From: Gordius sp. MW1
Lineage: Eukaryota > Nematomorpha > Gordioida > Gordea > Gordiidae
Direction: 5' to 3'
Length of the DNA: 64,000 nt
NCBI GenBank assembly: GCA_964036665.1
Contig: OZ038528.1
Location: forward strand, 6,268,501-6,332,500
Part shown: positions 53,401 through 64,000 of the stretch, piece by piece
Layout of the letters: every line of letters begins with the position of its first letter
Numbering within the stretch: position 1 is the stretch's first letter
Position numbers and translations under genes: made by a program
The notes under the pieces: generated by a model
Told to the model about the DNA's origin: nothing
The model's database searches: none
What the model saw: the letters and a program-made list of their open reading frames with translations, nothing else

Positions 53401-53489
53401 ATAATCATAGTAGACTAGCTGCTCATATGTTGCATATCGTTAATTGTGTGTAAAATTTTCCTCCATTTTGAAGAGTGCAACTGGGGTAT

Positions 53490-53555
53490 TTTAACCATGC
53501 GGAGCCCCCAACGGGGGTCTGGGGGCAAAGCCCCCAATTATGCCCGAAAGGCCTA
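53490..53555. repeat. Double GC hairpin
   Basis: CCCCCAACGGGGG and GGGGGCAAAGCCCCC follow each other three bases apart within AT-rich DNA, then GCCCGAAAGGCC. Three stem-loops fall in about 60 bases. Confidence 0.6.
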
Positions 53556-53559
53556 TACT

Positions 53560-55140
53560 TAAATACAGACGCAATATCAAAAAAATTCTCCCCTAGAGAG
53601 ACCTGGCTGGGCTTATTTGCTTAATAATACTTATATTTTGAAAAGATTTATCGTACATTTATACTATCAATGGTTAAATGTAAATTCAATGTTTACAAAT
53701 AGCACGGATAATCTTATTAACTAACATCAAATCTTGTGTTCGTTGGCTCAGTCAAATGGTCTCTTGGGAGTTTTATGATTGAATCAATAATCTGATATAA
53801 TATTTTATTACCCGTAATCAGCTTGTCTCAACTCATAGCAAAAAACCTATAAAATTCACTAATCATCTCTCACGGTATAAAACTGTTATAAATGATTTAT
53901 GAACTAAAGTTCAAAAATATTAGCTATTAATAATTTTTAATCAAAAATACATTTTCGGAAACAGCTAAATTTAGTGAGATATGATAAACTATAACAAATA
54001 TAATTACAATTATTATATTTAAATGTTAATTTGGCTTAAACCTGTTCCATTTAAATTATAATATAATTTAAGCATAACATCGTGGGCAAACAATTGAGTT
54101 GATTTACCGGAGGGAAGAGCAAACGTTGATTATAAATTATTTATTATTAGTATCAATTAATTAAAGAGAATGGAAACTCATCCTCTTGTCAGGCTGCCTA
54201 TTGTCAACTAATGATGAATTAATGTTGAAATTGGTGGCAATGTATGCCTAATTATATTGGTTATCAGCCGATATTAGTTTAATTTTTAGGTTTGGCCAAG
54301 CGCAAACAAGCACGAACTAGATGACGGGAAAGTTTTATTGTGTGTTAAGGGTGGACATGATGATTTTTTGACATTTTTGAGCTTTTAATCAAATTTAAAA
54401 GAAATTTGAAGTAAGGGAAGGTGAGAGGGTGATACCTGCCCCCCCCCACTTAGTCCATTGCAAGCATGGATATGTATATTATTCACTCTTCGTTTTATTT
54501 GAAGTAAGAGAATTTAACATTAAATAAAGGTGTTCCTCGAACGGCATTTTTCAAATTATGAAAAGTATATGTAATTTCTAAAAAAAAGAATTCTAAAGTA
54601 AGTTTGAAGAAACTTGTTAAAACACTTTTAAAATTTTAGTTATTAAATTGATTGCATTAAGATCCTTTTCCTTTAATTTAGAAATTGGGGTAGTTTTTTA
54701 GGATAAACCTTTTCATTTCAAAACACGCACTCGGGCCGGAAAACTTTTGTATAATTTGTTTTAAAATGAGTTGATTTTTATATAAATCTTAAATTAATTA
54801 AGGGGTAAATTATTTCTATCAGCACAAAACTAACAAGAATCCTATTAATATCATTAAATTTATTATATAATGAAAAAATTTAATTTTTTATTAATGGCGG
54901 GGGGGGGAGGTTCTAAACCAAAAACTACCATTGCCTATGCCTGTTGTTTCTTTAAAAGTACATTGTTCCTGAAACACATTTAAACTATAGAGATTAAAAA
55001 AACCAAATTTTATTGTTTCTACCTTTGCACTAAATAATTTTTTAGAGACATTTTTATGCCAAATATTTCTTACAAAATTAATTCATCGTCACATTTAAAA
55101 ATATCTTAATTAAATAGTGGAGATGTTTAAAAGATGAAAA
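53560..55140. other. Intergenic, possibly containing unseen 5' exons
   Basis: AT-rich. No exon could be assigned, though the gene at 55550 must begin further left. An ATG with a short frame at 54170 is not convincing. Confidence 0.35.
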
Positions 55141-55156
55141 ATGTATATATAATATT

Positions 55157-55299
55157 ATGGGCGTAGCCAAGGGGGGGGAAGGAGGGGCGGCTGCCCCCCT
55201 CTAAATCCAAAAATTTGTTTAAATTTATTAAAATTATGATTTTGCCCCTCCCTAAATCATTATTTCCACCCTCTAATTCTAATGCTGGCTACGCCCATG
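55157..55299. mobile_element. G/C-tract MITE (ATGGGCG family)
   Basis: The ends ATGGGCGTAGCCA and TGGCTACGCCCATG form inverted repeats. Flanks TATAATATT (55148-55156) and TATAATATA (55300-55308) match at 8 of 9 bases. A GGGGGGGG tract and GGCGGCTGCCCCCC follow the left end. It is 143 bp and non-coding. Confidence 0.88.
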
Positions 55300-55549
55300 T
55301 ATAATATATTTGCAATTTTTATAGCTTGGCCTGGATTTTTTATTCAGAGAAAAGAGAATTAAGATGACACAGTATTTTAGTTGATCGGTATCTTTCGTAT
55401 AATTTTTTAGATTTTGACTTGTGCATGACCAGTACCGACATTTTTATTTACTATAATTTAACACGACTTTCCTTCATTTATGATTGACGTACTTTTACCC
55501 TGTCCATTTTATTTATCGATTATTCGTCAATAAATTAAATCTTTTATAG

Positions 55550-58281
55550 CAAATTTGCCAAACCATCCCATATCATTTATTATTCCTTTTCAAATGTATG
55601 AAGAAAATTCACTGTCCGAACAACTTGCTATAAAAGAGTGTTTTAAGATTAAGCGCTCTGCAAAATTTAAGCGGTTATTGACTAGTCTTCAACAACAGGC
55701 CCATGATATTTCACCACAAATAGGAATTTCCGTTAGATTTTTAATTCTGGAATTTGTGGTAATAACTTTTAAAAAAGAATATATGTTTGTAACATAGAAT
55801 AACACTATAACGGTTCAAACATTTGTGGAAAAGTTGCGGGACTATACGAAAGATTGGTGTAAGCCAAACATCATTCAATTTTTTGAGGTAACTACATCAG
55901 CTTTTGTCCCATTAAACATTAATAATTTTTGCCGCTAAACCAGGAGAGAAACATGATTTTCATTTTTTTTATAGATAGATAACTATTTTATTTTCATGCT
56001 ATCTCGTAATGTTAACTAAATATTTATAACACTTAATTCTTCTATTTTTATTCATTTTCAAAAAATACTTATTTTGTTTATTAAAAACAAATTAGTAAAA
56101 TAAAAGTAAAATTGTATTACCTAAATAGCATTTTCTACTACTAGGTATAGCTGGTTAATAACCTTAACAATTGCTGAAAATATTATATAAATGTGTTTTA
56201 TGCTAATTACTTTGTTATCATAATAATATGGGACACACTTTACTTTAACAAAGACGAATTTTATCGCCGCTTTTAGGTATATCCATAGACAGTGTTTATT
56301 CTTAATATAAAACAAATTAGGGGAGACCGTGCGTTTAAAAAAAACTAAAAAACATTTTTTCAGTTGATATTTTTAAGGTCTATTTTTACTATAGGAAAAA
56401 AACTTGGAGGGAAATAAGTAAGTTAAAATAACAAAAAAAAAAGATTTTGAATGCCCGGGGCTCGTAATAACCCCTTTCGGGGGATAGATTAACCCTGACG
56501 TTTTCACTTCTTATTTGTGTATGCTAACTTAGATCAATAAAAAGATGTTTCATTATAAAAAATATAGAAAATGCAAATGTAATATGATTGTATTTTATAT
56601 TATACAAATTAAAAAGAGTCAAGATGACAATCTGACTTAAGTACACTTAAAAGACAGATTCTGCAATGGGAAAAAACTTTTACTATATTTAAATGTATAA
56701 TCATAGTCTATCTTTATTCCAAATTACACTAAGTTAGATTTTTAAACAAAATTTTTGTTTTTTTAATCTTGTCATTTGTAAGACACAATGAAAAATGGCT
56801 AGCGCTAGCCCCTCTCCCACTAGCCCCGACCCCTCTTTTTATAAACAATTAATAATTTAACATGTTATATTGCAAATAAAAATTTAATCATTAGACGGTT
56901 TCTATATAAAAAATATCCCTTTATAAGATAAAACAAATTAGTTAAAAATATACAGCCAAAAGAATTTTGTGCAAAATACAAATTTTTGTCAAGGCTACTA
57001 ATAGCCCCGAAAATCGTTTTTCTTCTATAAAATTTAAAAAAATTCCAAACAAAAAAAGTTTTTACTTATACCTTGTCAAAAAATACACATCGTTTAAGTT
57101 TTCATTATTTAAACTTATTATTTTAATTAATTACAAAGATAATTGTAACCCCAGGCTACAACAAAGCAAAGGTTTTAAATTACTGTGTTCTCTAGTATAT
57201 TCCAAATTAAGATTGTTAGCTTTTTCCTAAAAACTGAGGTGTATTTAAAATCCATAATATACAATAATTTGAAATTTTTGTATTTTAATCTAATTAGTTG
57301 AATTAAGTTGATCATAAGAAATATACGGTTATAACTAATTATCATAATCTATATTAAACAATTTTATAACTTAAAGCTTTAAACTTAACTTTAAAGGTCC
57401 TAGAGTTTGTATATAATTTATATTGCACTTTTACAAAAAAACTAGCCCTCAAATTGCTGATTTTTAGGCAGTTTGCTATTTAGTAACATGATCTCATTCG
57501 CATTATTATGGATTTATAGGAATCGCTTGCAGAATTTCGCCAAGAACTTTATTCCTATGTCCGATACAAGAGACAAGGTGCTAAAGATGCTCCAAAAAAT
57601 CCGATTAATAATTTTCGGTTTCAACATTATAATAAAGCTTCGGCTGCTCCAAACAAGGATAAATTGAATTCTGTAAATGATCAAAGCATATATCCTTTCC
57701 TGTACACTAAATCATATAATATGATAGCTTCGCAATATTTGGAAACTCTGAGAAGTCAGGTTAATGCAAAAGTTTGGAAAAGTCATAATCCCAACAGCAT
57801 TTTTAGCATGAATTTAGCCTATTATAGCAATATGTGTCGCTCAATGACATCCTTGCCCAATCCTTACTACTTCATGAACAATGCGAGAATGAATGATTTT
57901 CCAAATACTATGCCTCAATCTAATACAGATGGGACATTGTGTGGTAGTAATATGCTTGTAAAGATGGTAAAACCTGCCAGTAATTACAGATCTAACCTGA
58001 ATGTTCACGAATCGGGAATGCCTGATTACAAGCCAGCGGATTTCCCTATAGAACCAACTAAAGCTGAATCAAAACAATTAGTTAAAGACATGGGCGAAAA
58101 CGAGAGCTTTACAAATTGCCAGTCTTCAGCTGATCTCTGCACAAACAATTCTGCAGTGCAAAAACTAAAAGCCATTAGTCCAAGAATGAGCGGTAGTTAT
58201 CTTGACAAGAAATCTTCGGGATCAAAAATTAATGCAAAATCTATTGCAATTCGTCAAATGAAGCAGAGTAAGAAAAAATAA
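55550..58281 (+). CDS. Unrecognised multi-exon gene, 3' part (three exons)
   Basis: Three pieces join in frame. 55550-55731 lies after a TTTTATAG acceptor and encodes SLSEQLAIKECFKIKRSAKFKRLL. 55798-55887 lies between CATAG and GTAACT and encodes FVEKLRDYTKDWCKPNIIQFF. 57520-58281 lies after TTTATAG, encodes ESLAEFRQELYSYVRYKRQ and ends in TAA after a basic tail (RQMKQSKKK). Introns are 66 and 1632 bp. The last exon, 253 codons, is Ser/Asn-rich and probably disordered after the first 20 residues; the first two exons look helical and folded. No domain family is recognised. Upstream exons and start are not identified, and extra exons inside the long intron are possible. Balanced codon use and matching splice phases support a real host gene. 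Confidence 0.6.
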
Positions 58282-58581
58282 AAAATGGGGCAAATTACTT
58301 TGGTATTATAAAATTAAGAAATATGATCGCTAAAATGCATACGCTTATTACGGTAATTTAAAAATCATTTTAAAAACACTATTTTTTGGCAAATGCAAGT
58401 TTGACATAAATGGGCGCTTGCACACAAATACAGATTATTGAGAAATCTGTTAAATTTAAATCATGCTCAAGTCAGGAAATATAATATAACCAAAACTAAA
58501 TATTTATATTAATTTTGCAATCAACTTAGAGGTGCCAATTACGAAAAGTAAGAATTACTTGAGGTCTAAGCCCTATCGAAA

Positions 58582-59385
58582 ATGGATATCATATTATTCA
58601 CGCCAAACTACGAAGATGCGGACATCCACAATTTTAGCATTGAGGGTATGTTTAATCTTAATTAATATTTATCAAAACGTTTATTTTTTTATAAACTTTT
58701 TATAATAAGCTGTGCATGGGCGTAGCCAGCATTGGGATTAGAGGGGGGGCAATAACAATTTAGGGAGGGGCAAATCATAATTTTTTAAAATTTTAGCCAT
58801 AAATTTCAACAAATTTTGGGATTTAGAGGAGGCAGCCGCCCCTCCCTGCCCCCTCCTTGGCTACGCCCATGAAGCTGTGCGTGGCATTAGTAAAATAAAA
58901 AGAGAGATTTAAAGGATTTCCAACAATTTTATAGTAGACCCATCAGGACTCTCCATCTCATCTTAATGCTTAAGAATAGCAAAACATGTAATTGAATTAG
59001 CAAAGGGAGCCAGAAAGGGGCATCTGCCCCCTTCAAATTAATCTAAATAAAATAAATTTATGTTTATATTATCAAAAAATCAGCATTGCTTCTCCCTAAA
59101 TCAATTAAATATTTTAAATTCTGGCTTCGCCCATATGGAGTTTATATTAATATATAAGTTAATGACTTAAGTTAATTGTATGGATTCCCTACTCTACCTT
59201 ATAATTTAATTTGCTATTTAAGTGAGGAAAAAAACTTTTGTAGTTTAATCATTTAAGAACAATGTTAGTCCGAATATTTTTTAAAATGCTTTAAATAATT
59301 TTTATCGTTAGAAATTATCGATAATCAAGGCTTCATTGATAAAATCGGAGTTATGGCTAAAGGAAATCAAATGTACTTTAATTAG
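58582..59385 (+). CDS. Possible 45-residue two-exon gene
   Basis: An ATG at 58582 opens 64 bases (MDIILFTPNYEDADIHNFSIE) ending at a GTATGT donor (58646). A TCGTTAG acceptor precedes 59312, where the same frame continues (IIDNQGFIDKIGVMAKGNQ) to TAG at 59385. The phase fits and both splice sites are good. The 666-bp intron contains a complete MITE (58716-58871). No family is recognised; it could also be the first two exons of something longer or chance. Confidence 0.35.
58716..58871. mobile_element. G/C-tract MITE (ATGGGCG family), best-preserved copy
   Basis: ATGGGCGTAGCCAGC and TTGGCTACGCCCATG are the ends, flanked by a perfect 9-bp duplication AAGCTGTGC (58707-58715 and 58872-58880). A 9-bp duplication is typical of Mutator-like elements. 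It is 156 bp, with an AGGGGGGGC tract and GGCAGCCGCCCC near the ends. Confidence 0.92.
58990..59135. repeat. Degenerate G/C-tract MITE
   Basis: AAAGGGAGCCAGAAAGGGG, CTGCCCCCTTC and CTGGCTTCGCCCATATGG follow the layout of the family, with mutated ends. Confidence 0.55.
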
Positions 59386-60103
59386 CGACGAAAAGAAGTT
59401 GAGAAATCTTTTAGACGATCGACGTTAAGAACTATGTTACAGAAATGATTAGTATTATTATTTGCTTATAGCGTTTCAATAAATAAGTTGACGTTTATAA
59501 CATATTTAATTATATAATCTTCGCATGTTATGCAATTCACTTATAGGTTAAATAATTACAATTAAGTGTATAACAATACAAATCAAAGATTTTGTATAAT
59601 AGGAGAAGGAGAGAAGGATATAAATAATTGTCCATAAAAGTTTGATCAAACCTGATATACTAATTTGATATGATTGAAGCAAAATATTATGTGTTAATCC
59701 TTACTAGAGTTGTTAAATTGCTAACTCTCTTTAACTCCAGCTACCATCTGCTCGAGTTTCTGCTCGGCCCTCGAGCATTTTTATATGCAACTGTTCTGCC
59801 TAGTGCACCGAACAGCGAGCACATATTGTGTTAACGCGCATATTAACCAACTCAGTGTGCGTGCTCGCGTCTGGAGTTTGAAGAAAGTTAGCAAATTAAC
59901 AACTCTAATCCTTACAATAGTGGTCAGATATATTGCCGAAGATTTTTTTGAAAAAATGGAATTAATTACGAATATTAATAGTTTAAGATGTTAATTTGCT
60001 GAATTTTTCCTAGACTTTATATTCTTAATTTTACAAACCTCCTTACTAATAAATTTAACTCCAAATTTATGCAAACTTAAAACTGGCTAATCTTTTGCGA
60101 AAT

Positions 60104-60356
60104 CATGGTCGCTGCCCCCCCCCCCAAATGGATTGAAGTAACTTTTAATTTCATTTTAACAAAAATATAATTTTAAATATTTTAGATTTGTCTATATTAA
60201 TTTATGTTGAGTTTATTTGAGCTGAGGCCAGAACATTAATCGGAGAACAAAAAATTATTTTTACAAAATTAAAAAAATTTATGCTTTGCCCCCCTCTAAA
60301 TGAACTTTTAAAGTTTTGCCCCCCCCCCCTAATTCAAAACCTAAGTACGCCCATGT
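60104..60356. repeat. Degenerate G/C-tract MITE
   Basis: A left-end-like ATGGTCGCTGCCCCC and right end AAGTACGCCCATG surround poly-C tracts and an AT-rich middle. The target duplication is not clear. Confidence 0.5.
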
Positions 60357-60448
60357 TAACATGCAACATAGATATATAAAAGAAGCCAGTGGCGCAAAAT
60401 ATATTTTGTGCACTAATGTGTTTGGTAATTCTTTGTTTATAAATGTTC

Positions 60449-60830
60449 ATGGGCGTAGGCAGGCAGGGGGAGGGGGGGCAGCCGCCCCCCCCCCATAATT
60501 TAAAAAAAAAATTTAATACAAAAAAATTTGTTTTGCCCCCCCCCTAATTAGCCAGAGGGGGGCAGCCGGACCCCCTGCCCCCCCCCCCTAATTTGCCAGG
60601 AGGTCAGGGGGTCTGGCTGCCCACTGCCTAATTTAGGGCCGTTGCTTTTTTTTTGCTCACAGGAAATTTTTTGGACGTCGAGACCTTTTTTTTTTTGCTC
60701 TCAGGAAATTTTTTGGACGTCGAGACCTTTTTTTTTTGCTCTCAGGAAATGGATGTCGAGACCTTTTTTTTGCTCTCAAGAATATATTAATATGCCCCCC
60801 CCCCTAATTCAAAACTTGCGTACGCCCATG
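60449..60830. mobile_element. Enlarged G/C-tract MITE with internal tandem repeats
   Basis: The ends ATGGGCGTAGGCAGG and CGTACGCCCATG are flanked by TAAATGTTC (60440-60448) and TAAATGTTA (60831-60839). At 382 bp it is over twice the usual size. It contains repeated CAGGGGG/GCAGCC blocks and, at 60643-60785, four units of TTTTTTTGCTC-CAGGAA-GGACGTCGAGACC. Confidence 0.85.
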
Positions 60831-60839
60831 TAAATGTTA

Positions 60840-61780
60840 AAACAAATATGATCTTCTAATGCCGACTTAATTCATAACTTTGTCAGAAGCAAAGTGGGTT
60901 GGTTTTTTATATTTTTGATTGTGGACTATATTTAGACTATCCATATCATCTCAATTAGATATCGGGAGATGGACCATACAAATTTCTTTTTTCCTTTTAA
61001 AAACTAGGCTTAGTTTAATGCAATAGAAAATAAATTTTATTTTATTTTTTGTCAAATGCATTATTTTGTTAGGTGATTTATGCAATTTAAAAAAACAAAT
61101 TCAAAATTAATGCCACTAAATTATTTTAAAATAAAAACACCACAAAAATATGGTTTATAGAATTCTTATCTGAAGAAATTATAATAAAAGCAAGATTACC
61201 AATAATTAACGAAAAATAGGCATTTAAATTACGAAAAAATTTTAATTCAAAATTTGTCTTATTCTTCAGAAATGAATAGCATGTCTTGTAATTTTTCCAT
61301 CGTTCTAATATTTAAAAAAAAAGTGGATAAGAGTAAATTTAATTTTAAAGCTCCTCTTGGATTATAGAATCAAAGAGCAGTTATGCTTTATAAGTATTGG
61401 ACAAAATGGCATCCTTAGATCTACTGCACATGATAATTTTATTAGCTAATGTTGCATGATAGCTATGTCCCTTGGGAAAATTCAAAAGTTTTATCAAAAG
61501 GCAGATAATATCTTTAACAATTTAAGCGTTTGCTTAGATGTATGCTCCATAATATAGATTACAGACAATTTAAGTCAGCTTCGATGGCGTTAACAAGCAT
61601 AGGTGGCCATTTGTACAAGAAATCTGTAAAGCCATGGGTTTCTCTCTTGATTGGATTACATTTGCTTAACTGCTTCTAAAATAATTTATATTTGCTCGTT
61701 TCTTCATTATGAATCCTAACCATCTTATATTTACCCTCCTAAATTTTAAAGACTTAACGAAGGTAATTTTTAATTATAAA
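60840..61780. other. Intergenic, no gene seen
   Basis: AT-rich with no coding frame of note. Confidence 0.35.
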
Positions 61781-61784
61781 GTGT

Positions 61785-61925
61785 TACTGACCCCCCCCCC
61801 TCCCCTTAATATAAAGTTTCTTATATATTTCCTAAATTCAAAATTAAAAAAATCCCAATTTTGCCCCTTTAAGACCTTTTCCAAAATCTCAGCCCCTGCA
61901 ATTCGAATCCTGGCTAAACCCATTA
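61785..61925. repeat. Degenerate right half of a G/C-tract MITE
   Basis: A CCCCCCCCCCTCCCC tract, an AT-rich middle with TTTTGCCCC and the end CCTGGCTAAACCCAT resemble the family; the left end is missing. Confidence 0.45.
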
Positions 61926-61929
61926 AGGA

Positions 61930-62480
61930 TGCTTAACGGGTTCAGCTCCACCAATGACTAAAGACCATATATAGGGGAGACCGGTGTAATGATCTGAAAC
62001 GTCGACATTTAAAAAACGACGACGCTCAGTTGAACATTCCTATTGGTTAATATGGCATAATAACGAGTTATATGCCATATCACGTGATCTTCCTAAAAGC
62101 TCAATAGGTTAGTTTTGGCACAAAAACATGTATTTTTTTTGAAGACACTAAAATGACGACACAAGACTTTCAAAATATTTCAAATAATTACTATGCATAA
62201 TTATCTAAATTATAAATTAAAATTTAGAGAATCACTAACAAACTATCAATTTAGCCATTTAAGTATATTATCAAATCTTTTTTTTCACATGTATTTTATA
62301 AATTTAGGTTAAATCAAGAAAATTATGAATATCAGTTTAGTCAAGCTCAAGCATTTGTATTTTCATCTCTAGTTTTGTATAAAAATGCACATAATCATTT
62401 GAAGCTTATTAAAAAATCTTTTACTTTATTAGTCTAAGTTATAAACTTTACCTTAGTTTTAAGCTTATAGACAATAAAAA
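61930..62480. other. Intergenic, no gene seen
   Basis: Contains TAGGGGAGACCG at 61972, shared with 56318-56330, which may be the terminus of an unidentified DNA element. Nothing else is recognisable. Confidence 0.35.
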
Positions 62481-62487
62481 TAATTAA

Positions 62488-63150
62488 TAGGATAGGCTTA
62501 TAAACATAGATTAGATATAATGATCATTAGCTCAAGCTCAATGTATTCAAGTACTAACTCAGCTATTCCTTAGGTTATTATAAATATACCAAATACAATA
62601 TTGAGTTTATCATTTAGCTTTACCAAAATTACAATTAAAAGGATAGGCTTATAAACATAGATCAGTTATAATGATCATTAGCTCAAGCTCAACAGATATC
62701 CCTTAGGTTATTATAAATATACCAAATACAAAATTGAGTTCATCAATTAGCCCTACCAAAATTACAATGAAAAGGATAGGCTTATAAACATAGATCAGAT
62801 ATAATGATCATTAGCTCAAGCTCAACAGATATCCCTTAGGTTATTATAAATATACCAAATACAAAATTGAGTTCATCAATTAGCCCTACCAAAATTACAA
62901 TTAAAAGGATAGGCTTATAAACATAGATCAGATATAATGATCATTAGCTCAAGCTCAACAGATATCCCTTAGGTTATTATAAATGTACCAAATACAATAT
63001 TGAGTTCATCAATTAGCTTTACAATTAAAAGGATAGGCTTATAAACATAGATCAGATATAATGATCATTAGCTAATATATTTAAATACTCACTCAAATAT
63101 CCCTTAGGTTATTAAATGTACCAAATACAATATTGACTTTATAAATTATA
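62488..63150. repeat. Satellite-like tandem repeat, about 132-bp unit
   Basis: AAGGATAGGCTTATAAACATAG starts near 62488, 62639, 62772, 62905 and 63029. Each unit continues with ATAATGATCATTAGCTCAAG, CCTTAGGTTATTATAAAT and ACCAAATACAA-ATTGAGTT. Five copies; the middle three are nearly identical, the outer ones diverged. Confidence 0.9.
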
Positions 63151-63156
63151 TCAGCA

Positions 63157-63312
63157 GTGGCGTAGCTAGCCTTTTTGCCTTGGGGGGGCTGAGCTGGTCC
63201 AATAGGGGGGGGGGGGGGGGGGGGGGGACAGAAAAATTTTCCTACCCACACCTTTAAGAATAAAAGATATGTTTTGCCCACCCCCCAATCCAAAACCTAA
63301 ATACGACCATGG
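63157..63312. mobile_element. G/C-tract MITE, diverged
   Basis: It starts GTGGCGTAGCTAGCC and ends AAATACGACCATGG, with a G-run of about 21 bases at 63206-63227. It is the same layout as the ATGGGCG family with mutated ends and no clear target duplication. Confidence 0.6.
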
Positions 63313-63314
63313 GT

Positions 63315-64000
63315 CAAATGCAATTAAAAAAATTTTCTTTCATAAACGTTGGACAAACTTAAAATTCCGCTACTACTTTGTGTATTTTTTCTATTTATAT
63401 CACACTAATATGTCCCCTCATGTTTATAGGGCATAAAATTAATAAAATTTATTCATAAATAAAACAAAGTGATGAAGTTAAAACAATGTAGAAAATTTCA
63501 CATGGTATAATAAGTTTGTAAGGGTAAAAGTTGAACGGGGATATTGACAAGAAATCGTTGACATTTTAAAAAATAATGCAAATAGTTAAAAAACTATATA
63601 ACAAAGTTTTTATAAAAATTATTGCCACAACCCAAAGAATCTTGGCCATATATATAACAAATTTTAATTTTACATATGCAATATTGGCAGCATTTTCAGG
63701 CAGCATTTATATCAGGAAAACAATGAGAACATGTAAAAGCCTTTTTTAGGTTAGATCCTCAAAAGGCGCAATTATAACATAAGATATAAAAAATTAATTA
63801 TGAAATTAATATTAGTATTTAGAAGTTATTGCCCCTTGATATTATAGATATATTTGCACAACCCCCCCCCCTTCACCACCTAAAAATTAAAAAGAACTAA
63901 TAAATTTAACGGCTAAATGAACCTAAAAATATTCTGTCAAAATTAAATGAATCAAAATTTTATTTGACAATTTTAGATGAAATTGAGATGTGAGATGCAC
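63315..64000. other. Intergenic, no gene seen
   Basis: AT-rich. A poly-C run at 63861-63870 may be another MITE remnant. No coding frame. Confidence 0.35.

Noticed and set aside
57473-57667. Plus-strand frame just left of the 57520 exon
   Set aside because: It is in a different frame from the in-phase exon that runs to 58281 and crosses the likely splice acceptor; a shadow.
61972-61984. TAGGGGAGACCG as the terminus of a DNA transposon paired with 56318
   Set aside because: Both occurrences point the same way, so they are not inverted ends of one element, and no target duplication was seen.
62488-63150. CRISPR-like array
   Set aside because: Head-to-tail units with no alternation of short repeat and unique spacer, in a eukaryotic genome; a satellite.

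Overview
This window is AT-rich eukaryotic DNA, almost certainly from an invertebrate animal. One host gene is clear, and most of the rest is transposable elements and their wreckage, often inserted inside one another. The host gene encodes a cytoplasmic poly(A)-binding protein (PABPC) on the minus strand, 28902 to 21467. I resolved it into 12 exons, and the frame stays open across every junction, giving 680 codons plus a stop. Its first five introns are tiny (36-44 bp), while most of the later ones are 0.4-2.6 kb. This 5'-short/3'-long gradient has been reported in parasitic flatworms. It hints at that group but does not prove it, and I cannot name the species.

Layout. 0.1-8.9 kb: an array of composite repeats (palindrome, CCAATGG motif, tRNA-like B box) interrupted by a non-autonomous LTR element (1502-5106, minus), which itself carries a hAT-like element (1942-3635, TSD CACCTCCC). 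A truncated copy of that hAT element ends at 8872. 9.1-16.5 kb: a decayed Ty3/Gypsy pol gene hit by a hAT-like MITE (9169-9529) and by a Harbinger-like element (10204-14726); the latter contains a complete but mutated hAT transposon with a ZMYM-type transposase (10252-13403). 16.8-20.7 kb: an old dispersed repeat with two nested MITEs, one keeping a hAT dimerisation-domain remnant, then more composite array. 21.2-29.1 kb: the PABPC gene, whose last intron carries a 1.85-kb foldback element. 29.8-41.9 kb: a duplicated block and two copies of a non-autonomous LTR family; one (31095-37593) carries a nested Gypsy element with identical 134-bp LTRs (32644-36820), the other (about 38470-41900) carries a hAT element that captured a foreign fragment. 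42.1-53.4 kb: an RTE-like endonuclease fragment, repeat blocks that mirror 0.1-8.1 kb, a degenerate GC-rich LTR-element interior and a hAT remnant. 53.5-64 kb: a probable unrecognised multi-exon gene (55550-58281), a possible 45-residue two-exon gene (58582-59385), a family of G/C-tract MITEs with 9-bp target duplications, and a 132-bp satellite.

Functionally, PABPC binds mRNA poly(A) tails and, through its C-terminal MLLE domain, PAM2-containing partners. The A-rich sequence just upstream of its start codon resembles the autoregulatory element of other PABPC mRNAs. The other coding sequences are parasitic, and most are broken by frameshifts, stops or deletions. All coordinates and splice sites were read by eye; no alignment or database search was run.
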